Assembly: GCA_900771955.1 (NCBI GenBank)
Contig: CAAGPW010000260.1
Span: forward strand, 1 to 19,019
Direction of reading: 5' to 3'
DNA: 19,019 bases
Origin: Lachnospiraceae bacterium
GTDB taxonomy: Bacteria > Bacillota > Clostridia > Lachnospirales > Lachnospiraceae
The position numbers were made by a program, and so were the translations under genes. The notes below the pieces were generated by a model, which saw only the letters and a program-made list of their open reading frames with translations, was not told the origin of the DNA and ran no database searches. Positions 5,258 to 13,293 of the stretch are shown here, piece by piece (positions within the stretch are counted from its first letter, which is position 1; every line of letters begins with the position of its first letter).

Positions 5258-6542
5258 GTTCCAATCCTCCTGCTATCTTCTCAAGTTCACCGATCAGGTA
5301 AAGCGAGCCTGTACAAAATACCATCTGGCCCTGCTCTTTTTTCTGCATCACATCATCATATGCAGCCCTGCATTCATTTATTCCAATTGTTTCTTTCCCA
5401 TTTTTCAAAAATTCTTCCTGCAACGCCCGGACGGATAATCCCCTCGCATCCGGAATATGCGTCACAATGATACCACCCCAGTCGATCCCTGCAAGCATCT
5501 GCACGACTCGCGCATAATCCTTTTCCTTTACCATGGAAAATAAAAGGAGCGGTTTTTCTCCACCGATCTGTCTCACCGTCTTTAAAAACTTCCGGATTCC
5601 TGCCGTATTATGTGCCCCGTCAAAATAGACCTCAGGACTCACCTGCTGCATTCTTCCGGCCCACCGCACACTGCAGAGCGATCTTAAGATCTGCTCCCTC
5701 TTCAGCGCAAAACGCGGTGCGCAAAGTGCAAGCGCCTGATAAGCGAGCGCCATATTCATGACCTGATATTCTGCCACAAACGGTATCGTGATCGGAATAA
5801 CATCATCATAGCGGGAAGCAAACGAAAAATCAATATTTTTTAGAGTAATTTTATGAATTTCAAGCTGCTCTGGTCTGATCTCATAAAAAGGCGCATGCTT
5901 TTCCTCTGCTTTTTTGCGGATGACTGCAGCAGCCTCATCACTGCTCCCGTCAAAAACCACCGGCACGCCTTCCTTTATGATGCCTGCCTTTTCTCCCGCG
6001 ATTGCCGTGATCGTATCCCCGAGATACTCGGTATGCTCAAGGCTGATCGATGTGATCACGGTAAGAAGCGGCTTTTCCACCACATTCGTCGCATCCAGCC
6101 TGCCGCCGAGTCCCGTTTCCAGAACAACGACCTCCGCCTGTTCCTTTGCAAAAAATACCATCGCCATCGCAAACAGATACTCAAAAAAAGACGGATGTGC
6201 ATCCCCCTCCTTTTCCATCCGCTCCACTGCTGCCTTTACCGTCAGAAAGCTGTCCACAAACTGCTCTTTCGTGCAGTTTTTTTCGTTGATCTGCATGCGC
6301 TCCTCCATACACACCAGATGCGGTGAGATAAAAAGCCCTGTGCGTTTCCCGCTCTCCTTAAGCACATGGCTGATTGCACTGCAGACACTGCCTTTTCCGT
6401 TGCTTCCCGCCACATGGATCACTGCAAACTTACGCTGCGGATCTCCCAGAAAAGAAAGTAGTTTCCCTGTATGCGCCAGACCATGCTTGACCGTAAACTT
6501 TGGTATCTCTTCTATATAATTACACACTTCTTCATATGTCAA
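5244..6542 (-). CDS. folC: Folylpolyglutamate synthase / dihydrofolate synthase
   Basis: A 432-residue Mur-ligase-type enzyme that adds glutamate to dihydropteroate and/or folates in the cytoplasm, retaining and activating the cofactor. The ATP loop is VAGSNGKGS (44-52). SISLEHTEYLGDT and AGEKAGIIKEGVPVV form the central-domain signature, and YFDGAHNTAGI the start of the C-terminal domain. The open frame continues upstream to 6677, but conservation begins at TYEEVCNYIEEIPKF. I therefore choose the TTG at 6542-6540, with GGTGA five bases upstream and a promoter at 6612-6585 giving a leader of about 35 bases. A non-AUG start would limit expression. The gene lies between fapA and the small protein gene. 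Confidence 0.95.
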   Translation of the reverse strand: MTYEEVCNYIEEIPKFTVKHGLAHTGKLLSFLGDPQRKFAVIHVAGSNGKGSVCSAISHVLKESGKRTGLFISPHLVCMEERMQINEKNCTKEQFVDSFLTVKAAVERMEKEGDAHPSFFEYLFAMAMVFFAKEQAEVVVLETGLGGRLDATNVVEKPLLTVITSISLEHTEYLGDTITAIAGEKAGIIKEGVPVVFDGSSDEAAAVIRKKAEEKHAPFYEIRPEQLEIHKITLKNIDFSFASRYDDVIPITIPFVAEYQVMNMALAYQALALCAPRFALKREQILRSLCSVRWAGRMQQVSPEVYFDGAHNTAGIRKFLKTVRQIGGEKPLLLFSMVKEKDYARVVQMLAGIDWGGIIVTHIPDARGLSVRALQEEFLKNGKETIGINECRAAYDDVMQKKEQGQMVFCTGSLYLIGELEKIAGGLEHDRF

Positions 6543-6547
6543 AAAAA

Positions 6548-6602
6548 TCACCACTATATTATTGTTGAATGCTTTACCCCATCCATTATAATATAGTGAT
6601 GA
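6548..6602. repeat. 15-bp inverted repeat spanning folC promoter and ribosome binding site
   Basis: Arms 6548-6562 and 6588-6602 match as reverse complements with one mismatch (the inner 11 bp, CACTATATTAT, are perfect), separated by 25 bases. One arm overlaps the -10 box of folC and the other its ribosome binding site. Since the upstream arm lies before the expected transcript start, the pair would act in DNA, for example as an operator, and not as an RNA hairpin from this promoter. Confidence 0.6.
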
Positions 6603-6612
6603 TTTTATGCAA
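6585..6612 (-). promoter_or_regulatory. Promoter of folC
   Basis: On the minus strand: TTGCAT (6612-6607), 16-base spacer, TATAAT (6590-6585). Start expected near 6578, consistent with the TTG start at 6542. Confidence 0.65.
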
Positions 6613-6657
6613 GTAAAACTGCGGAAGATTTTTGGCTTTTCACCGCACATACCGCCT

Positions 6658-8058
6658 TTATATGACAACCTTTTCATCCAGTGATGACATTACGATATGA
6701 TCCACCCGTTTTACAAATTCAAGATTGCCCTGCTGTACCTTCACGTTCGACAGAAGATCCCCGACTTTTACAAGTACACCCGGATAAACATTATGGTTAA
6801 CCCTGACCGTTGCATGCTGCGCATGCTCCACAAGTTCCTGCAGTTCCCATGCCTTTGCCTTTTCATCATTGATCGTTGCTATGTACTTGATACGCTCACG
6901 CAGAAGCTGCATACGTCTCGGATCATTCTTGTAGGATACACCTTTTTCCGCTTCTGCCTGATCAAACTGCTTTAACGCCCGCTCCATCTTGGTGAGCGTT
7001 TCCTGGTTATCGCTGATCTCTTTTTTTAAGGCTGCAAGCTTTGCGTCCTCCCTGCTGCCTGCACCAACTGCAACATAAGTATTGATCTCCGCAACATTGC
7101 CAATATCATTTGCGTCAATACCATAGGCTGCATAAACATGTCCGCCTACGATCTTGGCACGTTTTCCTTTCATGACCAGATATCCTTTACAGTTAACTTC
7201 GCAGTCCATAAAGACATCTGCCTCTATATTTCCCTGCACCTCAACTTCTGTATATTCTACAAATTTTGCAAAAAGATTTCCCTTTGCATAAAGAGAAGAC
7301 TTGTTTCCCCCCAACATGCCGCTTCGCAGGATCACATCCTTCTGCGCATAAATGTGAGCCGCCTCCACGACTCCGTCTATCGTGATATTTCCGGTCGATT
7401 TAATTATAACTCCATTGCAGACGTTTCCGTGGATCACCACATCTCCGACAAAATCAATATTTCCAATTGATACATCCACATCCCCTGAAATCTCATAGAT
7501 CGGAAGGATCGTAATACGCTCCTCCTGGCGGCTGATCTTTCCGGAAATAGCCGCGACATAAGTGAGGTTGTCTTCGCTGCGCTCAAATCCTTTTCCCTTC
7601 AGCGGAGGAAGCTCCCTGGCATGTTTGCCATTTACAGGTCTGCCCTTTACATCCACGCCCGGCTTCCCCTGTATGGCAGGATGATATTTGGCGATCTCCT
7701 GCCCTTCCCGCACGACTTCGATCAGGTTCATGCTCCAGTAATCCACCGTACCATCCTCACGAATCTTCGGTTTTTTACTGAAATCACTGTTAAATTCATA
7801 CTCATAATAGCCATCTGTTCCATCAACCGGTGCTGTTCCCACTGCGACCCGCACATCGCGTTCATAAATTCCGGCATCCAGCAGCCTTTCAATGGCGTCC
7901 TCCTGTATTCCCGCGCACACTCCCTTTTCCGATAGAATCTTTAAGATCCCCTCCTTAGTATATGGCTCCCCCAAAGACGGTACCGGCAGGCGCAGATAGG
8001 CTTCCATTCCATCACTACTGATATTCAGTTGCGGTTGTTTTTGCTCTTGCACTGCCAT
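6658..8058 (-). CDS. FapA/DUF342 family polymer-forming protein
   Basis: A 466-residue soluble protein. An N-terminal FapA-type region (about 1-185, with GRPVNGKHARELPP at 139-152) precedes a right-handed beta-helix at about 187-335 of short repeats (SGDVDVSIGNIDFVGDVVIHG, then GNITIDG, GNLFAKF, GNIEADV). A coiled coil lies at about 337-410 and a small beta C-terminus follows. The family is known as DUF342 and includes the Vibrio protein FapA; its role in Firmicutes is poorly defined (envelope, division or signalling suggested), so none is assigned. GGAG lies nine bases before the ATG; a GTG two codons later has AGGAG six bases upstream and is an alternative start. It has its own promoter and a leader of about 124 bases. 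Confidence 0.9.
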   Translation of the reverse strand: MAVQEQKQPQLNISSDGMEAYLRLPVPSLGEPYTKEGILKILSEKGVCAGIQEDAIERLLDAGIYERDVRVAVGTAPVDGTDGYYEYEFNSDFSKKPKIREDGTVDYWSMNLIEVVREGQEIAKYHPAIQGKPGVDVKGRPVNGKHARELPPLKGKGFERSEDNLTYVAAISGKISRQEERITILPIYEISGDVDVSIGNIDFVGDVVIHGNVCNGVIIKSTGNITIDGVVEAAHIYAQKDVILRSGMLGGNKSSLYAKGNLFAKFVEYTEVEVQGNIEADVFMDCEVNCKGYLVMKGKRAKIVGGHVYAAYGIDANDIGNVAEINTYVAVGAGSREDAKLAALKKEISDNQETLTKMERALKQFDQAEAEKGVSYKNDPRRMQLLRERIKYIATINDEKAKAWELQELVEHAQHATVRVNHNVYPGVLVKVGDLLSNVKVQQGNLEFVKRVDHIVMSSLDEKVVI

Positions 8059-8188
8059 CTCCTGTCACTCCGTTTCGAAATAATAAATTTACGAAATATC
8101 TTTCTCAATTTTCATATTTATATTGTGATTTCATCACTCAATAATTTCACTAAACACAAATAAACTTGTATTTTCCTTTCTTTCGCTC

Positions 8189-8217
8189 ATTATATCATAA
8201 TAGTCTGATTACTTCAA
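8189..8217 (-). promoter_or_regulatory. Promoter of the fapA-like gene
   Basis: On the minus strand: TTGAAG (8217-8212), 17-base spacer, TATAAT (8194-8189) with an extended -10 TG. Start near 8182. The AT-rich leader contains a small GTGAT-GAA-ATCAC hairpin but no riboswitch that I recognise. Confidence 0.8.
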
Positions 8218-8226
8218 CGAAAGAAC

Positions 8227-8261
8227 AAAAAAGAAGGATACTTTTTTGTACCCTTCTTTTT
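8227..8261 (-). terminator. Intrinsic terminator of valS
   Basis: On the minus strand AAAAAGAAGGGTAC and GTATCCTTCTTTTTT pair around a run of A, ending in a U tract. It lies right after the valS stop; the symmetry would let it work on both strands. Confidence 0.9.
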
Positions 8262-8268
8262 CTGTGCT

Positions 8269-10917
8269 CTATTTCATCTGTGCCAGGCGTTCTTCCACCT
8301 GTGCCATCATCTGCTCATATTTCGCAAGCTTGTCTTTTTCTTCCTGGACTTTTGCCTCCGGTGCCTTGCTCAAAAACTTCTCATTGGAAAGCATTCCCTT
8401 GGATCGCGCAAGTTCTTTTGTAAGGCGTTCTTTTTCTTTGTTGAGACGCTCTTTTTCCTTTTCAAAATCCACGAGATCCTCAAGCGGCAGATATACGGTA
8501 GCTCCCGGGATCACAACGGATACCGCATCCTCACCAATGCCTGCCTTATCCGCCTGTACCACTGCTTCGCTCGCCGAAGCAAGTGTCATATACGCTTCTT
8601 TCATCGTTTCAAATATCTCACGCAGAGACGCGTCCTCGGAAACGACAAAAAGTTTTGCCTTTTTGGATGGCGGGACATCCATCTCTGTACGCACATTGCG
8701 GACACCTTTTACCAGATCCTTGCTGTGCTCAACCATTTCCTCTTCTTTCGGGAAATTCCATGCATCCTGATATACCGGCCAGTCGGAAAGCATGATCGTC
8801 TCTTCTTCCGGATGCAGCGTGCAGTAGATTTCTTCTGTGATAAACGGCATATATGGATGTAACAGTTTTAACGCCTGCGTAAGGACCGTCTTTAAAGTCC
8901 AGAGTGCCGCATTCGCGGATTCCGGATTTTCATCCTTCTTATAAGTGCGGACTTTTGCGATCTCAATATACCAGTCACAGAATTCATCCCAGATAAAGTC
9001 ATAGACTTTCTGTACGGCAATTCCAAGCTCGAACTTATCCATATTTTCCGTAACATCCTCTGCCAGTGTATTGACGCGGGAAAGAATCCATTTATCTGCC
9101 GGTTTTAACTGATCTTTTGACGGCTCCTTAATCTCCATGCCCTCTAAGTTCATCATGATAAATCTGGATGCATTCCATACCTTATTGGCAAAGTTTCTGG
9201 ATGCCTCCACTCTCTCCCAGTAGAAACGCATGTCATTTCCAGGGGCGTTTCCCGTGATGAGTGTCAGTCTTAATGCATCTGCGCCGTACTTGTCGATGAC
9301 CTCCAGCGGATCGATTCCGTTTCCGAGGGACTTGCTCATCTTGCGTCCCTGGGAGTCTCTGACCAGTCCATGGAAAAGTACCGTGGAGAACGGTGCCTTA
9401 CCCATCTGTTCGTAACCGGAGAAGATCATACGGATAACCCAGAAGAAGATGATATCATAGCCGGTGACAAGGACATCATTCGGATAAAAATAATCCAGTT
9501 CCTCGGTCTTTTCCGGCCATCCAAGTGTAGAAAACGGCCAGAGTGCGGAGGAAAACCAGGTATCCAGGGTATCCGGGTCCTGTGTCATATGCGTGCAGCC
9601 ACACTTCGGGCATTTTCCCGGATTTTCTTTTGCAACGACCATCTCTCCGCAGTCATCACAGTAATAAGCCGGAATGCGGTGTCCCCACCAGAGCTGTCTG
9701 GAAATACACCAGTCGCGGATATTGTCCGTCCAGTTGAAGTAAGTCTTGTCCATGCGTTTCGGCAGTAACTGGATGTCTCCGTTCTTTACTGCTTCCACTG
9801 CCGGCTTGATCATGTCGTCCATTTTTACGAACCACTGCTGCTTGATCATCGGTTCTACCGTAGTACCGCATCGGTCATGGGTTCCTACATTATGGGAATG
9901 CGGAACGACCTTTACGAGCAGTCCCATTTCCTTTAAGTCGGCTACCAGCTTTTCTCTGCATTCATAGCGATCCATGCCCGCATATTTTCCGGCATTTTTA
10001 TTCATGACCGCATCATCACCTATGACAACGATCTCCTCTAAATTGTGGCGTTTTCCGACCTCAAAATCGTTTGGGTCATGTGCCGGTGTGATCTTTACAC
10101 AGCCGGTTCCGAATTCTTTGTCTACATAAGCATCTGCAATAACCGGTATCTCGCGGTTCACGACCGGGAGCAGAAGCTTCTTTCCAATGATATCCTGATA
10201 GCGCTCATCGTCCGGATTTACCGCAACCGCAGTATCACCGAACATCGTCTCCGGTCTGGTTGTTGCGATCTCAACAAATCTGCCTTCCTCACCGATCACC
10301 GGATAATTGATGTGCCAGAAAAATCCATCCTGTTCTTCATGCTCTACTTCCGCATCGGAAATGGAGGTCTTGCAGACCGGACACCAGTTGACAATACGGG
10401 AGCCCTTGTAGATATAGCCTTTTTCGTAAAGCTTTATAAATACTTCAAGCACTGCATCGGAGCAGCCCTTATCCATTGTAAAGCGTTCTCTCTCCCAGTC
10501 TGCGGAAGATCCAAGCTTCTTTAACTGGTTTACAATGCGGGAGCCATACTCATCTTTCCACTCCCAGCATTTTTCCAGGAATTTTTCTCTGCCGAGATCA
10601 TTCTTGTCAATGCCCTGCTCTTTTAACGCCTTGATGACCTTTACCTCAGTCGCGATCGCCGCATGGTCGGTTCCCGGCTGCCACAGTGCATTGTATCCCT
10701 GCATTCTCTTATAGCGGATCAGAATGTCCTGCATGGTGTTATCCAGTGCATGTCCCATATGAAGTTTTCCGGTAATATTTGGAGGCGGCATCACGATCGT
10801 AAACGGCTTCTTGCTGCGGTCTACAGTCGCATGAAAATATCCGTTGTCCTCCCACTTTTTGTAAAGACGGCTCTCGATCCCCTGCGGATCGTATGTCTTT
10901 GCTAATTCTTTGCTCAT
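8269..10917 (-). CDS. valS: Valyl-tRNA synthetase
   Basis: An 882-residue class Ia aminoacyl-tRNA synthetase that charges tRNA-Val in the cytoplasm and edits mischarged threonine. The HIGH motif is HMGH (53-56, in PPPNITGKLHMGH) and the KMSKS motif is GRKMSKSLGN; GTDHAAIATE and the CP1 editing-domain segment TTRPETMFGDTAVAVNP are present. A CDDC/CPKC zinc-ribbon insertion follows RQLWWGHRIPAYY. The C-terminus is the ValRS coiled-coil arm (KEKERLNKEKERLTKELARS). Length is normal. The ATG at 10917 has AAGGAG six bases upstream; the longer frame to 11010 overlaps the T-box terminator and is not used. Expression is set by the T-box upstream, so transcription rises when tRNA-Val is uncharged. Confidence 0.98.
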   Translation of the reverse strand: MSKELAKTYDPQGIESRLYKKWEDNGYFHATVDRSKKPFTIVMPPPNITGKLHMGHALDNTMQDILIRYKRMQGYNALWQPGTDHAAIATEVKVIKALKEQGIDKNDLGREKFLEKCWEWKDEYGSRIVNQLKKLGSSADWERERFTMDKGCSDAVLEVFIKLYEKGYIYKGSRIVNWCPVCKTSISDAEVEHEEQDGFFWHINYPVIGEEGRFVEIATTRPETMFGDTAVAVNPDDERYQDIIGKKLLLPVVNREIPVIADAYVDKEFGTGCVKITPAHDPNDFEVGKRHNLEEIVVIGDDAVMNKNAGKYAGMDRYECREKLVADLKEMGLLVKVVPHSHNVGTHDRCGTTVEPMIKQQWFVKMDDMIKPAVEAVKNGDIQLLPKRMDKTYFNWTDNIRDWCISRQLWWGHRIPAYYCDDCGEMVVAKENPGKCPKCGCTHMTQDPDTLDTWFSSALWPFSTLGWPEKTEELDYFYPNDVLVTGYDIIFFWVIRMIFSGYEQMGKAPFSTVLFHGLVRDSQGRKMSKSLGNGIDPLEVIDKYGADALRLTLITGNAPGNDMRFYWERVEASRNFANKVWNASRFIMMNLEGMEIKEPSKDQLKPADKWILSRVNTLAEDVTENMDKFELGIAVQKVYDFIWDEFCDWYIEIAKVRTYKKDENPESANAALWTLKTVLTQALKLLHPYMPFITEEIYCTLHPEEETIMLSDWPVYQDAWNFPKEEEMVEHSKDLVKGVRNVRTEMDVPPSKKAKLFVVSEDASLREIFETMKEAYMTLASASEAVVQADKAGIGEDAVSVVIPGATVYLPLEDLVDFEKEKERLNKEKERLTKELARSKGMLSNEKFLSKAPEAKVQEEKDKLAKYEQMMAQVEERLAQMK

Positions 10918-10956
10918 AATCTGCTCCTTCCTTTTTGCTGCACTCTGCATAAACAT

Positions 10957-11252
10957 AAAAAAGCCCTCTTTGTCCAAAAGACAAAAAGGGCGACTCTGTC
11001 GCGGTACCACCTTTGTTATGATCTGTCCGTATTCTGGTTCAGATCATATCTCACCGATCCGATAACGTGGATCACTCCGGAAAGGCCTACCAAAAGCGTC
11101 TGCTTCTCTCTCAGTCCCTCGGTTCAAAAGCTACCTTCTGTGCATCGTTTCCGAAAACGCCTTGCAGCCGGTGGGCGTCTCTCTCTGACGGGCATTTACA
11201 CATACTCCTCTTTCTCATCACCTTTGCCTGTGCTTTTTACGCACTGCCGATA
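10957..11252 (-). promoter_or_regulatory. T-box leader of valS, likely GUA (Val) specifier
   Basis: On the minus strand GGTGGTACCGCG (11011-11000) is the T-box sequence that pairs with the acceptor end of uncharged tRNA. The terminator follows (GCCCTTTTTGTC 10991-10980 with GACAAAGAGGGC 10974-10963, then six T), and its first arm overlaps the antiterminator region. Upstream, Stem I occupies about 11235-11115; the most likely specifier is GTA at 11134-11132 (in AAGGTAGC), a valine codon matching the gene. Uncharged tRNA-Val would stabilise the antiterminator and allow valS transcription. This accounts for the 380-base gap before the neighbouring gene. Confidence 0.95.
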
Positions 11253-11258
11253 TGAACT

Positions 11259-11287
11259 ATCATAAATACCAGAAGCATTTTTGTCAA
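11259..11287 (-). promoter_or_regulatory. Promoter of the valS T-box transcript
   Basis: On the minus strand: consensus TTGACA (11287-11282), 17-base spacer, TATGAT (11264-11259). Start near 11252, at the 5' end of the T-box leader. Confidence 0.88.
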
Positions 11288-11288
11288 G

Positions 11289-11317
11289 AAAAAACTGTCA
11301 GGCTCCGTTGATCTGAC
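11289..11317 (-). terminator. Terminator overlapping the metallophosphoesterase stop
   Basis: On the minus strand GTCAG (11317-11313) pairs with CTGAC (11301-11297), followed by AGTTTTTT. The TGA stop of the upstream gene lies in the second arm, and the U tract ends one base before the valS -35 box. The stem is only 5 bp, so confidence is moderate. Confidence 0.6.
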
Positions 11318-12197
11318 GGATCAGGTCAATGCGCATCACATCCGGTCTGCTGAAATGATATTTCTGCTTGTAGGCAAGGACAGCACGCTTTACCGCCTCC
11401 GCATCACCAAATTGCATATTTGCATAACACTCTTCCAGTGTATAGGCATAATACTCCTTCAGATTTTCAAGACAGATCGCCGCAAGGTTTGCAGGCACAT
11501 CATAGCCGGCACTTCCATGGGAAAGTCCGCAGTCGATATTTACCGCGTGCTTCCGGTACGCGATCCTTCCCGGCACTCCGCCGTTCTCATATACCTCCGC
11601 ACTGGTCGTCGGAGTATGTCCGTGGATCAATATCTCTTTTCCGTCCGGGTCATATGCCGCATCTTTGCTGATTCCGGTCCGATCCATGAGAAACGTCTGA
11701 AAAAACTCCTTGGGACGTTTGCTGCCATTCCGTATCTGCTCTATCTCCTCCTTTTTCGCCCATGCATGCGCAAGTACGATCTTTTGCCTTCCGTCAGGTG
11801 AGATCACGAGCTTTTCCTGTACGATCGGCAGGCTCCGGAAAAAGTCAAAGATCTGCCGCACCTTCTTCTCCGTCAAAAGTCCCGCCTTTTTTAAATCTTC
11901 ATCCCCGTTATAATGCGCATGCGCATAGCTTTCCTTTTTGCCCTCACAGTACGGGAACCATTCTCTGCTGCACCATTCCATGAACATCAGCTCATGGTTT
12001 CCCATCAGCATCTGGTATTTTCCCGTCCGTGTAATGTTTTTCATACACCACTCCAGTACCTTTGGCGTGGCATTTCCACGGTCTATCACATCTCCGATCA
12101 GAATAAACTGGGCATCTGCATCCTCCCGCTCAATTTTTCGGATCAGTTTTATCATCGCCTGATAGCAGCCATGGACATCCCCTATCGCATAATGCAT
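11298..12197 (-). CDS. PPP-family metallophosphoesterase
   Basis: A 299-residue cytoplasmic calcineurin-like phosphoesterase of the PPP type (bacterial Ser/Thr phosphatase or ApaH-like). All metal-site motifs are present: GDVHG (6-10), GDVIDRG (35-41), GNHE (66-69), His144 in VLAHAW, and GHT (193-195). Candidate substrates are phosphoproteins or dinucleoside tetraphosphates; the sequence does not decide. It begins 11 bases after the lipoprotein stop with GAGGG as ribosome binding site and shares its transcript, and it ends in a terminator abutting the valS promoter. An insertion with Cys and aromatic residues at about 72-100 is typical of clostridial members. Confidence 0.92.
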   Translation of the reverse strand: MHYAIGDVHGCYQAMIKLIRKIEREDADAQFILIGDVIDRGNATPKVLEWCMKNITRTGKYQMLMGNHELMFMEWCSREWFPYCEGKKESYAHAHYNGDEDLKKAGLLTEKKVRQIFDFFRSLPIVQEKLVISPDGRQKIVLAHAWAKKEEIEQIRNGSKRPKEFFQTFLMDRTGISKDAAYDPDGKEILIHGHTPTTSAEVYENGGVPGRIAYRKHAVNIDCGLSHGSAGYDVPANLAAICLENLKEYYAYTLEECYANMQFGDAEAVKRAVLAYKQKYHFSRPDVMRIDLIRQINGA

Positions 12198-12208
12198 ATC
12201 TCTGCCCT

Positions 12209-13120
12209 CTAATCTGCCTGATAGACATAACTGCTCTTTAATCCATAAGTCTTTAACGTGTCATAGGATATCGTAAAGTCTATATTTCCGGAAGCATACG
12301 GCCCGATCGCATATGGAGGGCAGGTGATGACAAGCCCCGTATCGGTCAGATACCAGTTGTCCTCCCCGAATACGGTATCCTCCAGATAGTCCGCGTATTC
12401 CGGAAACAGAAGATCTTTATAGGCATCCGTCGCACACTGTGCCTCAATATCACTTAATATGTTCTGCTTAAAGGAATCCGCATCTTCTGCGAGATCAGTC
12501 AGGGCAAGCCGTGCACCTGTCTCCGCATCGTAGTTGTATCCGGTATAGCTGTAATTGCCATGCGCACCTCCGGTAAACGCATAACTGTACACACAAAAGG
12601 AAAAGATTCCCGCATCATTGCGTTCCACGGTAGCTGTACTTTCCGATGCATATGGGAAAATCGCAGCCAGTTCCGTATCCGCATCGGCTGCTGCTTCCGT
12701 GTTGCCCTCTTTCCAGTAAGTATAATCATCCTTCGCATATCCGGTCATCGTTTCGATTCCCGTTTTATGTGTTTTTTCCAGTTCCCTGATATCATGGTCG
12801 ATCGCATCGGCTGCTTCTTTATTTTTATGGGAAGAAACCTTCGGATAATTATAGGTATCCCGGAATATCTCCGTTCCGTCATCCGCCGAAACACTGTCCG
12901 TCTTTTCCTCAAGTGTGACCTCGAATTCTCCGGTAATTTCCGTTGCGGATGCCGCCTCTGTTACGTTTCCGCCATTTGTCTCCGCTGTCCCGGTCTCCGT
13001 TCCCGCTTCTGTCACCGCCGTACTGTCCTGCACGCCGCTTCCTGCATCCGTTGTCTTTCCACAGGATGCAAACAGAACTGACATGGTACACAAAAGAAGT
13101 GCCACACTTTTTTTCTTCAT
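12209..13120 (-). CDS. Lipoprotein with DUF3298 (RsiV/PdaC-like) domain
   Basis: A 303-residue exported lipoprotein. A KKK start and hydrophobic stretch 5-19 lead to Cys20 (VLFASC, the presumed lipidation site), then a Thr/Glu/Ser-rich linker at 22-62. A folded region follows whose motif FTGGAHGNY (182-190) and LTDL segment mark the DUF3298 module, as in the anti-sigma factor RsiV and the deacetylase PdaC, which usually comes with a DUF4163 part (here about 65-180). No catalytic domain is attached, so it is probably a binding or structural surface protein. GGAGG eight bases before the ATG at 13120 selects this start over the in-frame ATG at 13165. It is co-transcribed with the metallophosphoesterase and divergent from the acyltransferase. 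Confidence 0.88.
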   Translation of the reverse strand: MKKKSVALLLCTMSVLFASCGKTTDAGSGVQDSTAVTEAGTETGTAETNGGNVTEAASATEITGEFEVTLEEKTDSVSADDGTEIFRDTYNYPKVSSHKNKEAADAIDHDIRELEKTHKTGIETMTGYAKDDYTYWKEGNTEAAADADTELAAIFPYASESTATVERNDAGIFSFCVYSYAFTGGAHGNYSYTGYNYDAETGARLALTDLAEDADSFKQNILSDIEAQCATDAYKDLLFPEYADYLEDTVFGEDNWYLTDTGLVITCPPYAIGPYASGNIDFTISYDTLKTYGLKSSYVYQAD

Positions 13121-13160
13121 AATGATATCCTCCCGTTTCCTGTAATCATATGTTTTTTTT

Positions 13161-13169
13161 ATCATATCA
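13161..13169 (-). promoter_or_regulatory. Probable extended -10 promoter of the lipoprotein gene
   Basis: TGATATGAT on the minus strand gives a TATGAT -10 with an extended TG; the -35 region is poor. Start near 13154, about 34 bases before the ATG at 13120, which makes the ATG at 13165 impossible from this promoter. Confidence 0.5.
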
Positions 13170-13224
13170 GAAAACCTCCTGCTTTTCCAAATTTTTTACT
13201 TAATTTTTTCTTAAATTTCACCGA

Positions 13225-13253
13225 TTGCTTTTTTGCACCGTTAATTGTATGAT
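13225..13253 (+). promoter_or_regulatory. Promoter of the acyltransferase gene
   Basis: TTGCTT (13225-13230), 17-base spacer, TATGAT (13248-13253), start near 13260. It faces the lipoprotein promoter within a 173-base divergent spacer. Confidence 0.65.
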
Positions 13254-13293
13254 AAGGGGGACATTTTATTTTTGCTTTTAAAGAGGGGATATC

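Noticed and set aside
6543..6677. N-terminal extension of FolC by 45 residues.
   Set aside because: It crosses the folC promoter and overlaps the end of the FapA-like gene; family similarity begins at the TTG codon.
8059..8188. Possible riboswitch in the leader of the FapA-like gene.
   Set aside because: Only one small hairpin is visible, the leader is very AT-rich and there is no terminator or known aptamer motif.
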